64,000 bases of DNA from Massilia sp. NR 4-1 (GTDB lineage Bacteria > Pseudomonadota > Gammaproteobacteria > Burkholderiales > Burkholderiaceae_D), in assembly GCF_001191005.1 (NCBI RefSeq), contig NZ_CP012201.1, positions 4,154,001 through 4,218,000 on the forward strand, given 5' to 3'. The notes beneath the pieces were generated by a model, which saw only the letters and a list, made by a program, of their open reading frames with translations, was not told the DNA's origin and did no database searches. Positions 24,120-31,976 of this stretch are shown piece after piece. The position numbers and the translations under genes are program-made. Each line of letters begins with the position of its first letter. Position 1 is the stretch's first letter.

Positions 24120-25082
24120 TTAGCGGCCTGCTCGGCTGCGGAATTCGTCGTTGCGGAGCCGCCCGGTATAGTGCGGCGCCACCGCTTCCAGCGCGGTGGG
24201 CGGAATGCCCAGGTCTTCAGCCACCAGGGCTTGCGTGTTCGGCGCCAGCACATTATCGCGCCGCATCGAGTCGAGATTGTCGCGGCTCATCAGCGGTGTG
24301 CCGGGCATATGCTCCAGCAGGAAGGCCTGGATGCGCGCCAGCGCCGGCGGCAGCGCCACGATGGGACGCGGATGGCCGGTGGCGCTGCCCGCCAGGCGCA
24401 CGATCTCTTCCAGCGTATAGATTTTCGGGCCGGCCAGTTCCACCACCTGGCCGCGCGTCTGCGGCAGCGAGAGCGCGTCGACGAAAGCTTGCGCCACGTC
24501 TTCCACGAAGACGGGCTGGAAGCGCGCGTCGGCGCAGGCCAGCGGCAGCACCGGCAGGCGGCGCTGCAGGGCGGCGAACAGATTGATGAAATGGTCGTCC
24601 GGCCCGAACACCACCGAGGGGCGGAAGATGGTGGGCGACACGGCCGGGTTGGAACGCGCCGCCAGCTCGCCGTCGGCTTTCGAGCGCAGATACATCGACG
24701 GCCCGTCGGCCGCCGCGCCCAGCGCGCTCATATGCAGGTAGCGCGCCACGCCGGCGGCGGCGCAGGCGGCCACGATGCGGCGCGGCAGCTCGACGTGGGC
24801 GCGCGCGAATTCCGGGCCATAGGGCTGGCCGGGGTGCGAGTGCAGCACGCCCACCAGATTGATCACCGCCGTGCGGCCCTGCCCTTGCAGCAGGCCGCGC
24901 AGCGCGGCGTCGTCCTGCACATCGGCCTCCACCACATCGACGCGCGGCAGGGCCAGCAGATGGCGGCCGTGTTCCTCGCGCCGCGTGGGCACCAGCACGT
25001 CGGCCCCTTCGGCCGACAGCTTGGCGACGATGTGGCTACCGATAAAACCGGTGCCGCCGATTACGACAACATTCGCTTCCAT
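24120..25082 (-). CDS. NAD(P)-binding protein, complex I NDUFA9 subunit-like
   Basis: A 320-residue atypical short-chain dehydrogenase. The cofactor motif is VVIGGTGFIGSHIV. The family Tyr/Lys pair appears as MYLRSKADGE. Homologues are the NDUFA9 accessory subunit of mitochondrial complex I and related bacterial sugar or quinone-linked reductases; the function in bacteria is not established. It lies between the lytic transglycosylase and the GST gene in a leftward operon. The start is an ATG at 25082, 25 bases from the slt stop. Confidence 0.9.
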   Translation of the reverse strand: MEANVVVIGGTGFIGSHIVAKLSAEGADVLVPTRREEHGRHLLALPRVDVVEADVQDDAALRGLLQGQGRTAVINLVGVLHSHPGQPYGPEFARAHVELPRRIVAACAAAGVARYLHMSALGAAADGPSMYLRSKADGELAARSNPAVSPTIFRPSVVFGPDDHFINLFAALQRRLPVLPLACADARFQPVFVEDVAQAFVDALSLPQTRGQVVELAGPKIYTLEEIVRLAGSATGHPRPIVALPPALARIQAFLLEHMPGTPLMSRDNLDSMRRDNVLAPNTQALVAEDLGIPPTALEAVAPHYTGRLRNDEFRSRAGR

Positions 25083-25107
25083 GTCATCCTCCTCCCGGCA
25101 GGCCGGC

Positions 25108-27096
25108 TCAGCGGCTGCCGAACGATGTCTCCTGCTGCTCCGCTTCAGTGTAGCCCTTGGGCAGCACCACGCCCAGCCGCGTTTTCAGCGACTGCGGCTT
25201 GCCGTCGAACAGGGCGGCGTAGTAGGTGGCGTTGGTCATCACATTCTTCACATAGGTCCGCGTTTCCACGTACGGAATCGATTCGATGAACACGGCGCTG
25301 TCCATCGGCTTCGTCAGCGTGCCGCGCCAGGTGCGCAAGCGGCCCGGCCCGGCGTTATAGGCGGCGGTCGCCAGCACCTGGGAGCCGTCCATATTGCCCA
25401 GCACCATATTCATGTAATTGGCGCCGAGCAGGATATTGGTGCGCACATCGGTCAGCATGTCCTGCACGAAATCGGTGAGGCCGATCTTTTTCGCCACCCA
25501 GCGCCCGGTCGACGGCATCACCTGCATCAGGCCGGCCGCGCCCACATTCGATTGCGCATCCATGATGAAGCGCGATTCCTGGCGGATCAGGCCATACACC
25601 CAGGCCCGGTCCAGGCCCAGGGTGCTGGTGGTGGGGCGCATGATGTCGTCATGCGGCGCCGGATAACGGTGCGTGTAGTCGGCCTGCACGCGCGTGCGTT
25701 CCGAGGTATAGACCATGCGGTCGAGGATATGGTTCTCGCGCGCGAACTCGGCGGCGGCGATCAGCTCGCGCTCGCTCATCTTGCGCAATTCCCAGTTCCA
25801 CTCGCGCATGCCTTCGAAGCGCAGGCGCAGGCTGAAAAACTTGAGCGCGCGCTGGAAGCCGGGATTGGCGCCCATGGCTGCCACTTCGGCCGGCGTGGGC
25901 GCGGCGCCCGGCGCCGGAATCGTCACCAGGCGGCCCAGCTCCTCGGCGGCCAGCAAGCCGTAGAAATTCTGCTGGTCGGCGATGCGGCCGAACAGCTGGG
26001 CCGCTTCCGGCGTGGCTTGCGCGGCGCCCGCCTCGGCCATCAGGGTGCGCGCCTGCCAGTAAATCCAGGTCGGGTCGCTGCGCAGGCTGGCCGGCATGGC
26101 GGCGATGGTGGACTTCACCAGTTTCCAGTTGCCTTCGCGCAGGGCGACGCGCGCCTTCCACTGCTGCTGGTCGAGCGAGAGCGGGGCATTGGCGGCCTTG
26201 CGCCAGTACTCGCCCGCTTCCGGCGCCAGCGCATACGAAGCTTGCAGGGCGATAGCGGCCCAGCCGGCCGCCGCTTCCTGCGGCGCCAGCTTGCCTTCGG
26301 CCTTGTGCAGGGCCAGCACCGCCAGCTTCAGGCTGGTCCGCGCGCCGCGCCCGAGCGCGACGATGAAGGTTTCATGTTCGGCCTTGCTGGCGCCCGGCCC
26401 CTTGGCCATGACGATCAGCGGCGTGTCGATCGCTTGCGCGATCTTCTTGTCGGAACCGTTGAGCAGCAGGATGGTGCGCCGGGCCGGGCCGGTGGCATTG
26501 CTCTCGCCGGCCAGCCGCACCTGGGTCCACAGATCGTTGGCATCGAACTGGCTGGCCTGGTACAGCGAGGCGATCAGGGCGCCGCAGCCTTCGCCATAAT
26601 ACGGCGGATAGGTCAGCAGGCTGCGCGCCTCGCCCGCCACGTTCTGGCCTTTCGCCAGGCGCGACAGCAGGGCATAGCATTTGACCTGGGTATCGTCGTT
26701 GAGCGCGAACTGCGGCTGCTGCTCGTCGAACAGGCGCCAGTCGCGCTTGCGGCCCAGCTCCAGCAGCCAGTCGTTGCGCAGGCGGTCGGCGATGGCGCTG
26801 CCCTGGTAGCGCTGCAGGAATTCGCGGATCTCGGCCTCGCCGGCATCGCGCAGGCGCGGTTTCAGCCGATAATAGTCGACATAGGAAGGAATGGCGTAGG
26901 AACCGAGCTGGGCGGCATAAAATTCGACCTTGGCCGGATCTTCGCGCCGCACGGAATCGCGCAGCAGGAGAAAAGCGTCATCATCTCTGCGGCTGCCGGT
27001 GGCATCCTGGGCAAAGCTGGTGGCGGAGGTGGCGCAGGCCAGGAACAGGAACGCGCCGGCGATCCATTTTGAACGGGAAATCAATGTACGACTCAC
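25108..27096 (-). CDS. slt: Soluble lytic murein transglycosylase
   Basis: A 662-residue periplasmic enzyme. The signal peptide (about 1-29, ending SATSFAQ) is followed by a long superhelical U/L domain (about 40-470). The C-terminal Slt70 catalytic domain has the catalytic Glu in YGLIRQESRF, the GAAGLMQVMPSTG motif and ATAAYNAGPGR. It cleaves the glycan strand of peptidoglycan to give 1,6-anhydro-muropeptides. The start is uncertain: the frame opens with a GTG at 27096 without a ribosome site, and a TTG four codons later is possible. The divergent cyclo-ligase gene starts only 15 bases away, so promoter elements must overlap both coding regions. Confidence 0.92.
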   Translation of the reverse strand: MSRTLISRSKWIAGAFLFLACATSATSFAQDATGSRRDDDAFLLLRDSVRREDPAKVEFYAAQLGSYAIPSYVDYYRLKPRLRDAGEAEIREFLQRYQGSAIADRLRNDWLLELGRKRDWRLFDEQQPQFALNDDTQVKCYALLSRLAKGQNVAGEARSLLTYPPYYGEGCGALIASLYQASQFDANDLWTQVRLAGESNATGPARRTILLLNGSDKKIAQAIDTPLIVMAKGPGASKAEHETFIVALGRGARTSLKLAVLALHKAEGKLAPQEAAAGWAAIALQASYALAPEAGEYWRKAANAPLSLDQQQWKARVALREGNWKLVKSTIAAMPASLRSDPTWIYWQARTLMAEAGAAQATPEAAQLFGRIADQQNFYGLLAAEELGRLVTIPAPGAAPTPAEVAAMGANPGFQRALKFFSLRLRFEGMREWNWELRKMSERELIAAAEFARENHILDRMVYTSERTRVQADYTHRYPAPHDDIMRPTTSTLGLDRAWVYGLIRQESRFIMDAQSNVGAAGLMQVMPSTGRWVAKKIGLTDFVQDMLTDVRTNILLGANYMNMVLGNMDGSQVLATAAYNAGPGRLRTWRGTLTKPMDSAVFIESIPYVETRTYVKNVMTNATYYAALFDGKPQSLKTRLGVVLPKGYTEAEQQETSFGSR

Positions 27097-27111
27097 TATG
27101 TAATTCAGGAT

Positions 27112-27708
27112 ATGACCAGCCAGCTTAGAATACCACGCAACCCCGCCGAGCTACCAGCATCGGGTCCGCAAAGCAAAGCCGATTTACGCCGTCAATTGCT
27201 GGCCGAACGGCGCGCCATCGACGCCGCGACGCGAGCGCAATGGGATGCCGACATCTGCCGCCACATCGTGCAATGGTGGCAGGCCAATCCCGTGCACACC
27301 GTGGGCGTGTACTGGCCGCTGCGCGACGAGCCGGACCTGCACCCAGCGTATGCGGAATTGGCGCGGCTGGGCGCGCGCCTGCTGCTGCCGGTGGTGATAC
27401 AGAAGGCCGCGCCGCTGGAATTCGCGGCGTGGCAGATCGGCGAGGCGATGGTGAAAGATGGCATGGGGGTGGCGGTGCCGGCCGAGCTGCGCCTCGAAGC
27501 CTACCCGCCGGCGCTGCTGGTGCCCTGCCTGGGCTATAACAGCGGCGCTTTCCGCCTCGGCTATGGCGGCGGATTTTATGACCGGACGCTGGCAAAGGCG
27601 CCGCGTCCGGCCACGGTGGGCATCGCCTATTCCTGCCTGGCGGCGGAATTCGGCAGCGACAACCACGATATTGCGCTGGACCGCATCATTACCGAGGTCC
27701 AGGCTTAA
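27112..27708 (+). CDS. 5-Formyltetrahydrofolate cyclo-ligase
   Basis: A 198-residue enzyme that converts 5-formyl-THF to 5,10-methenyl-THF with ATP. Visible motifs are KADLRRQLLAERR near the N-terminus (ATP-binding basic residues), VGVYWPLRDEPDL, LLVPCLGYN and the glycine-rich RLGYGGGFYDRTL. The first 20 residues are poorly conserved and the true start may be a little downstream; an AGGA lies too close to the ATG at 27112 to be ideal. It converges on metF, another folate enzyme, 12 bases away. Confidence 0.93.
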   Translation: MTSQLRIPRNPAELPASGPQSKADLRRQLLAERRAIDAATRAQWDADICRHIVQWWQANPVHTVGVYWPLRDEPDLHPAYAELARLGARLLLPVVIQKAAPLEFAAWQIGEAMVKDGMGVAVPAELRLEAYPPALLVPCLGYNSGAFRLGYGGGFYDRTLAKAPRPATVGIAYSCLAAEFGSDNHDIALDRIITEVQA

Positions 27709-27720
27709 CGCTTTCTGGCT

Positions 27721-28554
27721 TCAGTCCTTGACCAGGCGCTGCCACAGCGCCGTGGTGGCGGCCGCCTGGTTCATCGAATAGAAGTGCAGGCCGGGCGCGC
27801 CGCCCTGCAGCAGGCGTTCGCACAGCTGGGTGACCACATCCAGGCCGAAAGCCTTGATCGAGGCGCTATCGTCGCCGAAGGACGCCAGCTTCAGGCGCAC
27901 CCAGCGCGGAATCTCGGCGCCGCACATATCGGAGAAGCGCATCAGCTGGGTGTAATTGGTGATCGGCATGATGCCGGCCACGATGGGCACCGTCACGCCC
28001 GCCTTCTGCGCCTGCTCGACGAACTGGAAATAGGCGTCGGCATTGTAGAAGTACTGGGTGATGGCGGCGTTCGCGCCCGCCTGCACCTTGCGCGTGAAGG
28101 CTTGCAGATCGTCCTGCGGCGAACGCGCCTGCGGATGCACCTCGGGATAGGCCGCCACCTCGATATGGAACCAGTCGCCGGTTTCCTGGCGCACGAACTC
28201 GACCAGCTCGTTGGCGTAGCGGAACTCGCCGGCCGCGCCATAGCCGCTCGGCAGGTCGCCGCGCAGCGCCACCAGGCGCTTGATGCCGTGCGACTTGTAT
28301 TCGCCCAGGATGGCGCGGATCGACTCGCGCGTGCCGCCGACGCAGGACAGGTGGGGCGCGGCTTCTTCGCCGGCCGCCATGATTTCCAGCACGGTGTCGA
28401 GCGTGCCGCGCTGGGTGCTACCGCCGGCGCCAAAGGTCACGGAAAAATACTTGGGATGCAGCGCGGACAGCTTGGCGCGCGTGGCGCGCAGCTTTTCCGC
28501 CCCTTCCGCCGTCTTGGGCGGAAAGAATTCGATACTGAAGTTATGACTTGCCAT
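27721..28554 (-). CDS. metF: Methylenetetrahydrofolate reductase
   Basis: A 277-residue FAD enzyme that reduces 5,10-methylene-THF to 5-methyl-THF, the methyl donor for methionine synthesis. The N-terminal SIEFFPPKT holds the catalytic Glu, and VTFGAGGSTQ, LRGDLP and ITQYFYN are family blocks. It is the third gene of the leftward set ahcY / membrane protein / metF, linked by a 14-base overlap with the preceding gene. The terminator at 28917-28951 separates it from ahcY, so readthrough or an internal promoter is needed. Confidence 0.96.
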   Translation of the reverse strand: MASHNFSIEFFPPKTAEGAEKLRATRAKLSALHPKYFSVTFGAGGSTQRGTLDTVLEIMAAGEEAAPHLSCVGGTRESIRAILGEYKSHGIKRLVALRGDLPSGYGAAGEFRYANELVEFVRQETGDWFHIEVAAYPEVHPQARSPQDDLQAFTRKVQAGANAAITQYFYNADAYFQFVEQAQKAGVTVPIVAGIMPITNYTQLMRFSDMCGAEIPRWVRLKLASFGDDSASIKAFGLDVVTQLCERLLQGGAPGLHFYSMNQAAATTALWQRLVKD

Positions 28555-28897
28555 CGTTGTCTTTCAACAATAAGGTGGACAAGGCCCAGGAGATGATGCT
28601 GTACAGCAGCGCGCCGCCAATGGCCGACCAGAAACTATCGACATGGAAACCGCTCACCACTTTGGCCACCAGCCAGAACATCAGGCCGTTGATGACGAAG
28701 ATGAACAGGCCCAGCGAGAGCACGGTAACCGGCAGGGTCAGCAGCAGGAGCAGCGGACGGATCAGGGTATTCACCAGGCCCAGCAAAAGGGCTGCAACCA
28801 GGGCGGCGCCGATGCTCGTGACATCGACGGAATGCATGAGGTAAGGCACGGCAAACAGGGCCGCGGCATTGATTAACCAGGTCAGGACCAGACGCAT
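28541..28897 (-). CDS. Small membrane protein, phage_holin_4_2 family
   Basis: A 118-residue protein with four hydrophobic segments (about 5-22, 28-48, 53-75 and 88-110). The pattern LVNTLIRPLLLLLTLPVTVLS is typical of the family named phage_holin_4_2, which despite its name is a chromosomal membrane protein in many bacteria. This one sits between ahcY and metF, an arrangement I know from other Burkholderiales. The function is unknown and nothing here suggests a prophage. The end overlaps the metF start by 14 bases. Confidence 0.88.
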   Translation of the reverse strand: MRLVLTWLINAAALFAVPYLMHSVDVTSIGAALVAALLLGLVNTLIRPLLLLLTLPVTVLSLGLFIFVINGLMFWLVAKVVSGFHVDSFWSAIGGALLYSIISWALSTLLLKDNDGKS

Positions 28898-28916
28898 GAA
28901 TGAAAGCCTCGCAGCG

Positions 28917-28951
28917 GATAAAAAAAGAGCCGGCCGCAGGGACCGGCTCTT
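28917..28951 (-). terminator. Intrinsic terminator after ahcY
   Basis: Read leftwards, AAGAGCCGG pairs with CCGGCTCTT around a nine-base loop and runs into a stretch of T (28917-28926). It starts nine bases after the ahcY stop. Confidence 0.85.
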
Positions 28952-28960
28952 CCTTACTGA

Positions 28961-30388
28961 TTAATAACGGTAGTGCTCAGGCTTGTATGGGCCGTCCACT
29001 TTCACATTGATGTAGGCGGCCTGCTCGTCGGTCAGCGTGGTCAACTGCGCGTTCAGCTTTTTCAGCTGCAGGCGCGCGACCTTCTCATCCAGATGTTTCG
29101 GCAGCGTGTAGACGCCGACCGGGTACGCCTTGGTGTTGGCGAACAGTTCGATCTGGGCGATGGTCTGGTTGGCGAAGGAGGAGCTCATCACATACGATGG
29201 ATGGCCGGTGCCGCAACCCAGGTTGACCAGGCGGCCTTCGGCCAGCAGGATGATGCGCTTGCCGTCCGGGAAGATCACGTGGTCGACTTGCGGCTTGATG
29301 TTTTCCCAGGTGTATTTCTTGAGCGACGCGACGTCGATCTCGTTGTCGAAGTGGCCGATATTGCAGACGATGGCCTGGTCCTTCATGCGCAGCATATGCT
29401 GTTCGGTCAGGATATGGTAGTTGCCGGTGCAGGTGACGAAGATGTCGCCGTGTTCGGCGGCGTATTCCATGGTCACCACGCGGTAGCCTTCCATCGCGGC
29501 CTGCAGGGCGCAGATCGGATCGATCTCGGTCACCCACACTTGGGCCGACAGGGCGCGCATCGCTTGCGCCGAACCCTTGCCCACGTCGCCGTAGCCGGCG
29601 ATGACGGCGATCTTGCCGGCCACCATCACGTCGGTGGCGCGCTTGATGCCGTCCACCAGCGATTCGCGGCAGCCGTACAGATTGTCGAACTTGGACTTGG
29701 TAACGGAATCGTTGACGTTAATGGCCGGGAAAGCCAGCTTGCCTTCCTTGTGCATCTGGTACAGGCGGTGCACGCCGGTGGTGGTTTCCTCGGTCACGCC
29801 CAGGATCTGCGGCAGGCGCTTGGAGTACCAGGTGGCATCCTTGGCCAGGCGGGCCTTGATCGCGTTGAACAGGCAGATTTCCTCTTCCGAACCTGGATTG
29901 TCCAGCACAGAGAGGTCTTTCTCGGCGCGCGCGCCCAGGTGCAGCAGCAGGGTGGCGTCGCCGCCGTCGTCCAGGATCATGTTCGAGTACACGGCATTGC
30001 CGGCGGCGTCGTTCGGCCACTCGAAGATGCGGTGGGTGTATTCCCAGTAGTCATCCAGGGTTTCGCCCTTGACGGCGAAGACCGGGGTGCCGACGGCGGC
30101 GATGGCGGCGGCGGCGTGGTCCTGGGTCGAGTAGATATTGCAGGAGGCCCAGCGCACTTGCGCGCCCAGCGCTTCCAGCGTGCGGATCAGCACGGCGGTC
30201 TGGATGGTCATGTGCAGCGAACCGGTGATGCGCGCGCCTTTCAGGGTCTGGGCCGCGGCGAACTCTTCGCGGATGGCCATCAGGCCCGGCATTTCGGTTT
30301 CGGCGATCTTGATTTCTTTTTCGCCCCAGGCGGCGAGGCCGATGTCGGCGATGATGTAATCTTGGGAAGCTTTGAGTGCGGCGTTCAT
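28961..30388 (-). CDS. ahcY: Adenosylhomocysteinase (SAH hydrolase)
   Basis: A 475-residue enzyme that splits S-adenosylhomocysteine into homocysteine and adenosine, removing the by-product of methylation. Visible elements are the N-terminal DIGLAAWGEKEI, the SCNIYSTQDHAAAA substrate region, KSKFDNLYGCRESL with the catalytic Lys/Asp, the NAD motif IAGYGDVGKGSAQ, NIGHFDNEID, and the C-terminal KPEHYRY lid. The ATG at 30388 is five bases from AGGAGG; a GTG directly before it is less well placed. An SAH riboswitch precedes the gene, so it is expected to be switched on when SAH accumulates. Confidence 0.98.
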   Translation of the reverse strand: MNAALKASQDYIIADIGLAAWGEKEIKIAETEMPGLMAIREEFAAAQTLKGARITGSLHMTIQTAVLIRTLEALGAQVRWASCNIYSTQDHAAAAIAAVGTPVFAVKGETLDDYWEYTHRIFEWPNDAAGNAVYSNMILDDGGDATLLLHLGARAEKDLSVLDNPGSEEEICLFNAIKARLAKDATWYSKRLPQILGVTEETTTGVHRLYQMHKEGKLAFPAINVNDSVTKSKFDNLYGCRESLVDGIKRATDVMVAGKIAVIAGYGDVGKGSAQAMRALSAQVWVTEIDPICALQAAMEGYRVVTMEYAAEHGDIFVTCTGNYHILTEQHMLRMKDQAIVCNIGHFDNEIDVASLKKYTWENIKPQVDHVIFPDGKRIILLAEGRLVNLGCGTGHPSYVMSSSFANQTIAQIELFANTKAYPVGVYTLPKHLDEKVARLQLKKLNAQLTTLTDEQAAYINVKVDGPYKPEHYRY

Positions 30389-30416
30389 CACGCCCTCCTT
30401 TCATGTTGAAAAAAGT

Positions 30417-30487
30417 AACGTGAGCGCGGTTGCAGAAGTATCCGAGCCTGGCGAATCGGGCGATTCGTCGCAACGCTCCTCGGAGAA
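30417..30487 (-). ncRNA. SAH riboswitch of ahcY
   Basis: The leftward transcript contains the conserved strands of this class in order: CCGAGGAGCGUUGCGAC, a short variable hairpin (CGAAUCG / CGAUUCG), CCAGGCUCGG, and GCAACCGCGCUCAC. GAGCG pairs with CGCUC (P1) and CCGAG with CUCGG (pseudoknot-like P4). These are the nucleotides known to bind S-adenosylhomocysteine, and the element lies about 30 bases before the ahcY ribosome site. Known members turn expression on with SAH. Confidence 0.93.
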
Positions 30488-30492
30488 CGTGC

Positions 30493-30498
30493 ATTGTA
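30493..30498 (-). promoter_or_regulatory. -10 box of ahcY
   Basis: TACAAT read leftwards. Transcription would begin about seven bases on, just at the 5' edge of the SAH riboswitch. The -35 is weak. Confidence 0.6.
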
Positions 30499-30570
30499 GC
30501 ATCAATCTCTTGGGTGCCATGCATTTTGATGGCGGCAGGCCACGGCGCCGGCGGGCGGCGCGTAAACGAC

Positions 30571-30596
30571 AAAACCGGGGACGCGTCCCCGGTTTT
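30571..30596. terminator. Terminator after metK (symmetric hairpin)
   Basis: AAAACCGGGGAC and GTCCCCGGTTTT form a 12-bp stem with a two-base centre. It is symmetrical, so it can act on both strands. It lies 18 bases after the metK stop and ends transcription before the ahcY promoter. Confidence 0.82.
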
Positions 30597-30614
30597 GCTA
30601 GGCGGCAGGCAAGC

Positions 30615-31781
30615 TTATTTCAGGCCGGCGGCGGCGCGCAGGACGGCGATCTTGTCGGTGCGTTCCCAGCTGAATTCCGGCTCTTCGCGGCCGAAGTGGC
30701 CGTAAGCGGCGGTCTTGGCGTAGATCGGGCGCAGCAGGTCGAGCATCTGCACGATGCCTTTCGGACGCAGGTCGAAGTGGTCGTTGACCAGGGCGGCGAT
30801 CTGCTCGTCCGGGATCACGCCCGTGCCTTCGGTGTAGACCGTGATATTGATCGGGCGCGCCACGCCGATGGCGTAGCTGACCTGCACCTGGCACTGGCGC
30901 GCCAGGCCGGCGGCGACGATGTTCTTGGCCACGTAGCGGGCGGCGTAGGCGGCGGAACGGTCCACTTTGGACGGGTCTTTGCCGGAGAAGGCGCCACCGC
31001 CGTGCGGCGCGGCGCCGCCGTAGGTGTCGACGATGATCTTGCGGCCGGTCAGGCCGCAGTCGCCTTGCGGACCGCCGATGACGAAGCGGCCGGTCGGGTT
31101 GACCAGGAATTTGGTGTCCTTCAGCCATTCGCTCGGCAGCACCGGCTTGATGATTTCCTCGATCACGGCTTCTTCGATCTGGCTGTGGGCGATTTCCGGC
31201 GCGTGCTGGGTCGACAGCACCACGGTGTCGACCGCCACCGGGCGGCCGTCGACATAGCGCAGCGTGACTTGCGATTTGGCATCCGGACGCAGCCATGGCA
31301 GGCGGCCATCCTTGCGCAGCTGGGACTGGCGCTCGACCAGGCGGTGCGAGTAGTAGATCGCGGCCGGCATCAGTTCCGGGGTTTCGTCGCAGGCGTAGCC
31401 GAACATCAGGCCCTGGTCGCCGGCGCCCTGGTCGAGGTCGATGCCGGCGCCTTCATCCACGCCCTGGGCGATGTCGGGCGACTGCTTGTCATAGCAGACC
31501 ATGACGGCGCAGCCCTTGTAATCGATGCCGTAGTCGGTGTTGTCGTAGCCGATGCGCTTGATGGTTTCGCGCGCAACTTGAATATAATCCACGTTGGCGT
31601 GCGTGGTAATTTCACCGGCCAGCACCACCAGGCCGGTGTTGCACAGGGTTTCGGCGGCGACGCGCGCTTTCGGATCCTGGGTCAGGATCGCATCGAGGAT
31701 GGCATCCGAAATCTGGTCGGCAACCTTGTCGGGATGGCCTTCGGATACGGATTCAGAGGTGAACAGGTAATGATTAGACAT
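30615..31781 (-). CDS. metK: S-adenosylmethionine synthetase
   Basis: A 388-residue enzyme that makes SAM from methionine and ATP. Signature motifs are SEGHPDK (about 13-19), the loop GAGDQGLMFGYA, and the phosphate-binding GGGAFSGKDPSKVDRSAAY. The start is the ATG at 31781 with TTGGAG upstream; ten extra codons in frame upstream are leader. A SAM-II-like riboswitch candidate lies 58 bases before the ATG. It forms a SAM-cycle group with ahcY and metF in the same direction, each with its own transcription control. Confidence 0.98.
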   Translation of the reverse strand: MSNHYLFTSESVSEGHPDKVADQISDAILDAILTQDPKARVAAETLCNTGLVVLAGEITTHANVDYIQVARETIKRIGYDNTDYGIDYKGCAVMVCYDKQSPDIAQGVDEGAGIDLDQGAGDQGLMFGYACDETPELMPAAIYYSHRLVERQSQLRKDGRLPWLRPDAKSQVTLRYVDGRPVAVDTVVLSTQHAPEIAHSQIEEAVIEEIIKPVLPSEWLKDTKFLVNPTGRFVIGGPQGDCGLTGRKIIVDTYGGAAPHGGGAFSGKDPSKVDRSAAYAARYVAKNIVAAGLARQCQVQVSYAIGVARPINITVYTEGTGVIPDEQIAALVNDHFDLRPKGIVQMLDLLRPIYAKTAAYGHFGREEPEFSWERTDKIAVLRAAAGLK

Positions 31782-31815
31782 ATACAAACTCCAAAAGATT
31801 GATACAAACAATGAG

Positions 31816-31842
31816 GTCGCATCACCTTTCGGGGCCTGCGAC
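31816..31842 (-). ncRNA. Leader hairpin of metK that competes with the pseudoknot
   Basis: GUCGCA (31837-31842) pairs with UGCGAC (31816-31821) around GGCC-CCGAAA-GGU. The GUC of the first arm is also the 3' strand of the upstream pseudoknot, so both cannot form at once. This is a plausible expression platform. Confidence 0.5.
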
Positions 31843-31895
31843 GCTTTAGCGATATTTTTATTCCGCTTCGCAAGTTGTCTGATTAACTCAGCGGC
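31839..31895 (-). ncRNA. Candidate SAM-II-like riboswitch of metK
   Basis: The leftward RNA folds as an H-type pseudoknot. P1 is CCGCU (31890-31894) with AGCGG (31863-31867). P2 is CUUGCG (31869-31874) with CGC-U-AAAG (31844-31851), extended by GAC/GUC. The loop starts UGAGUUAA, close to the conserved UGAUUUAA of SAM-II; UUGC pairs with GC-U-AA leaving the U out, as in SAM-II; and an A-rich AAUAAAAA follows P1. These are the SAM-contacting elements of that class as I know them. SAM-II is best known from Alphaproteobacteria. No covariation test was possible here. Confidence 0.55.
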
Positions 31896-31910
31896 TACTT
31901 CTAACGTGGT

Positions 31911-31916
31911 ATTTTA
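31911..31916 (-). promoter_or_regulatory. -10 box of metK
   Basis: TAAAAT read leftwards, about 16 bases upstream of the pseudoknot. This would start the transcript just before the riboswitch candidate. The -35 is not clear. Confidence 0.4.
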
Positions 31917-31976
31917 CGCTTCTTCAAAAATTTTTGGCTAGAGACAACGCGAAGTTGTCGATATTACACTATTCCG

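Noticed and set aside
27087..27099. TACGACTCACTAT, a 13-base match to the core of the phage T7 promoter
   Set aside because: The flanking bases do not match (no TAA before it and no AGGG after it), and the segment is explained by the first codons of slt. No phage polymerase or prophage is present, so I take it as chance.
28541..28897. Prophage signal from a holin-like protein
   Set aside because: The family name phage_holin_4_2 covers chromosomal membrane proteins. The gene sits in a conserved ahcY-metF setting and no other phage gene is near.
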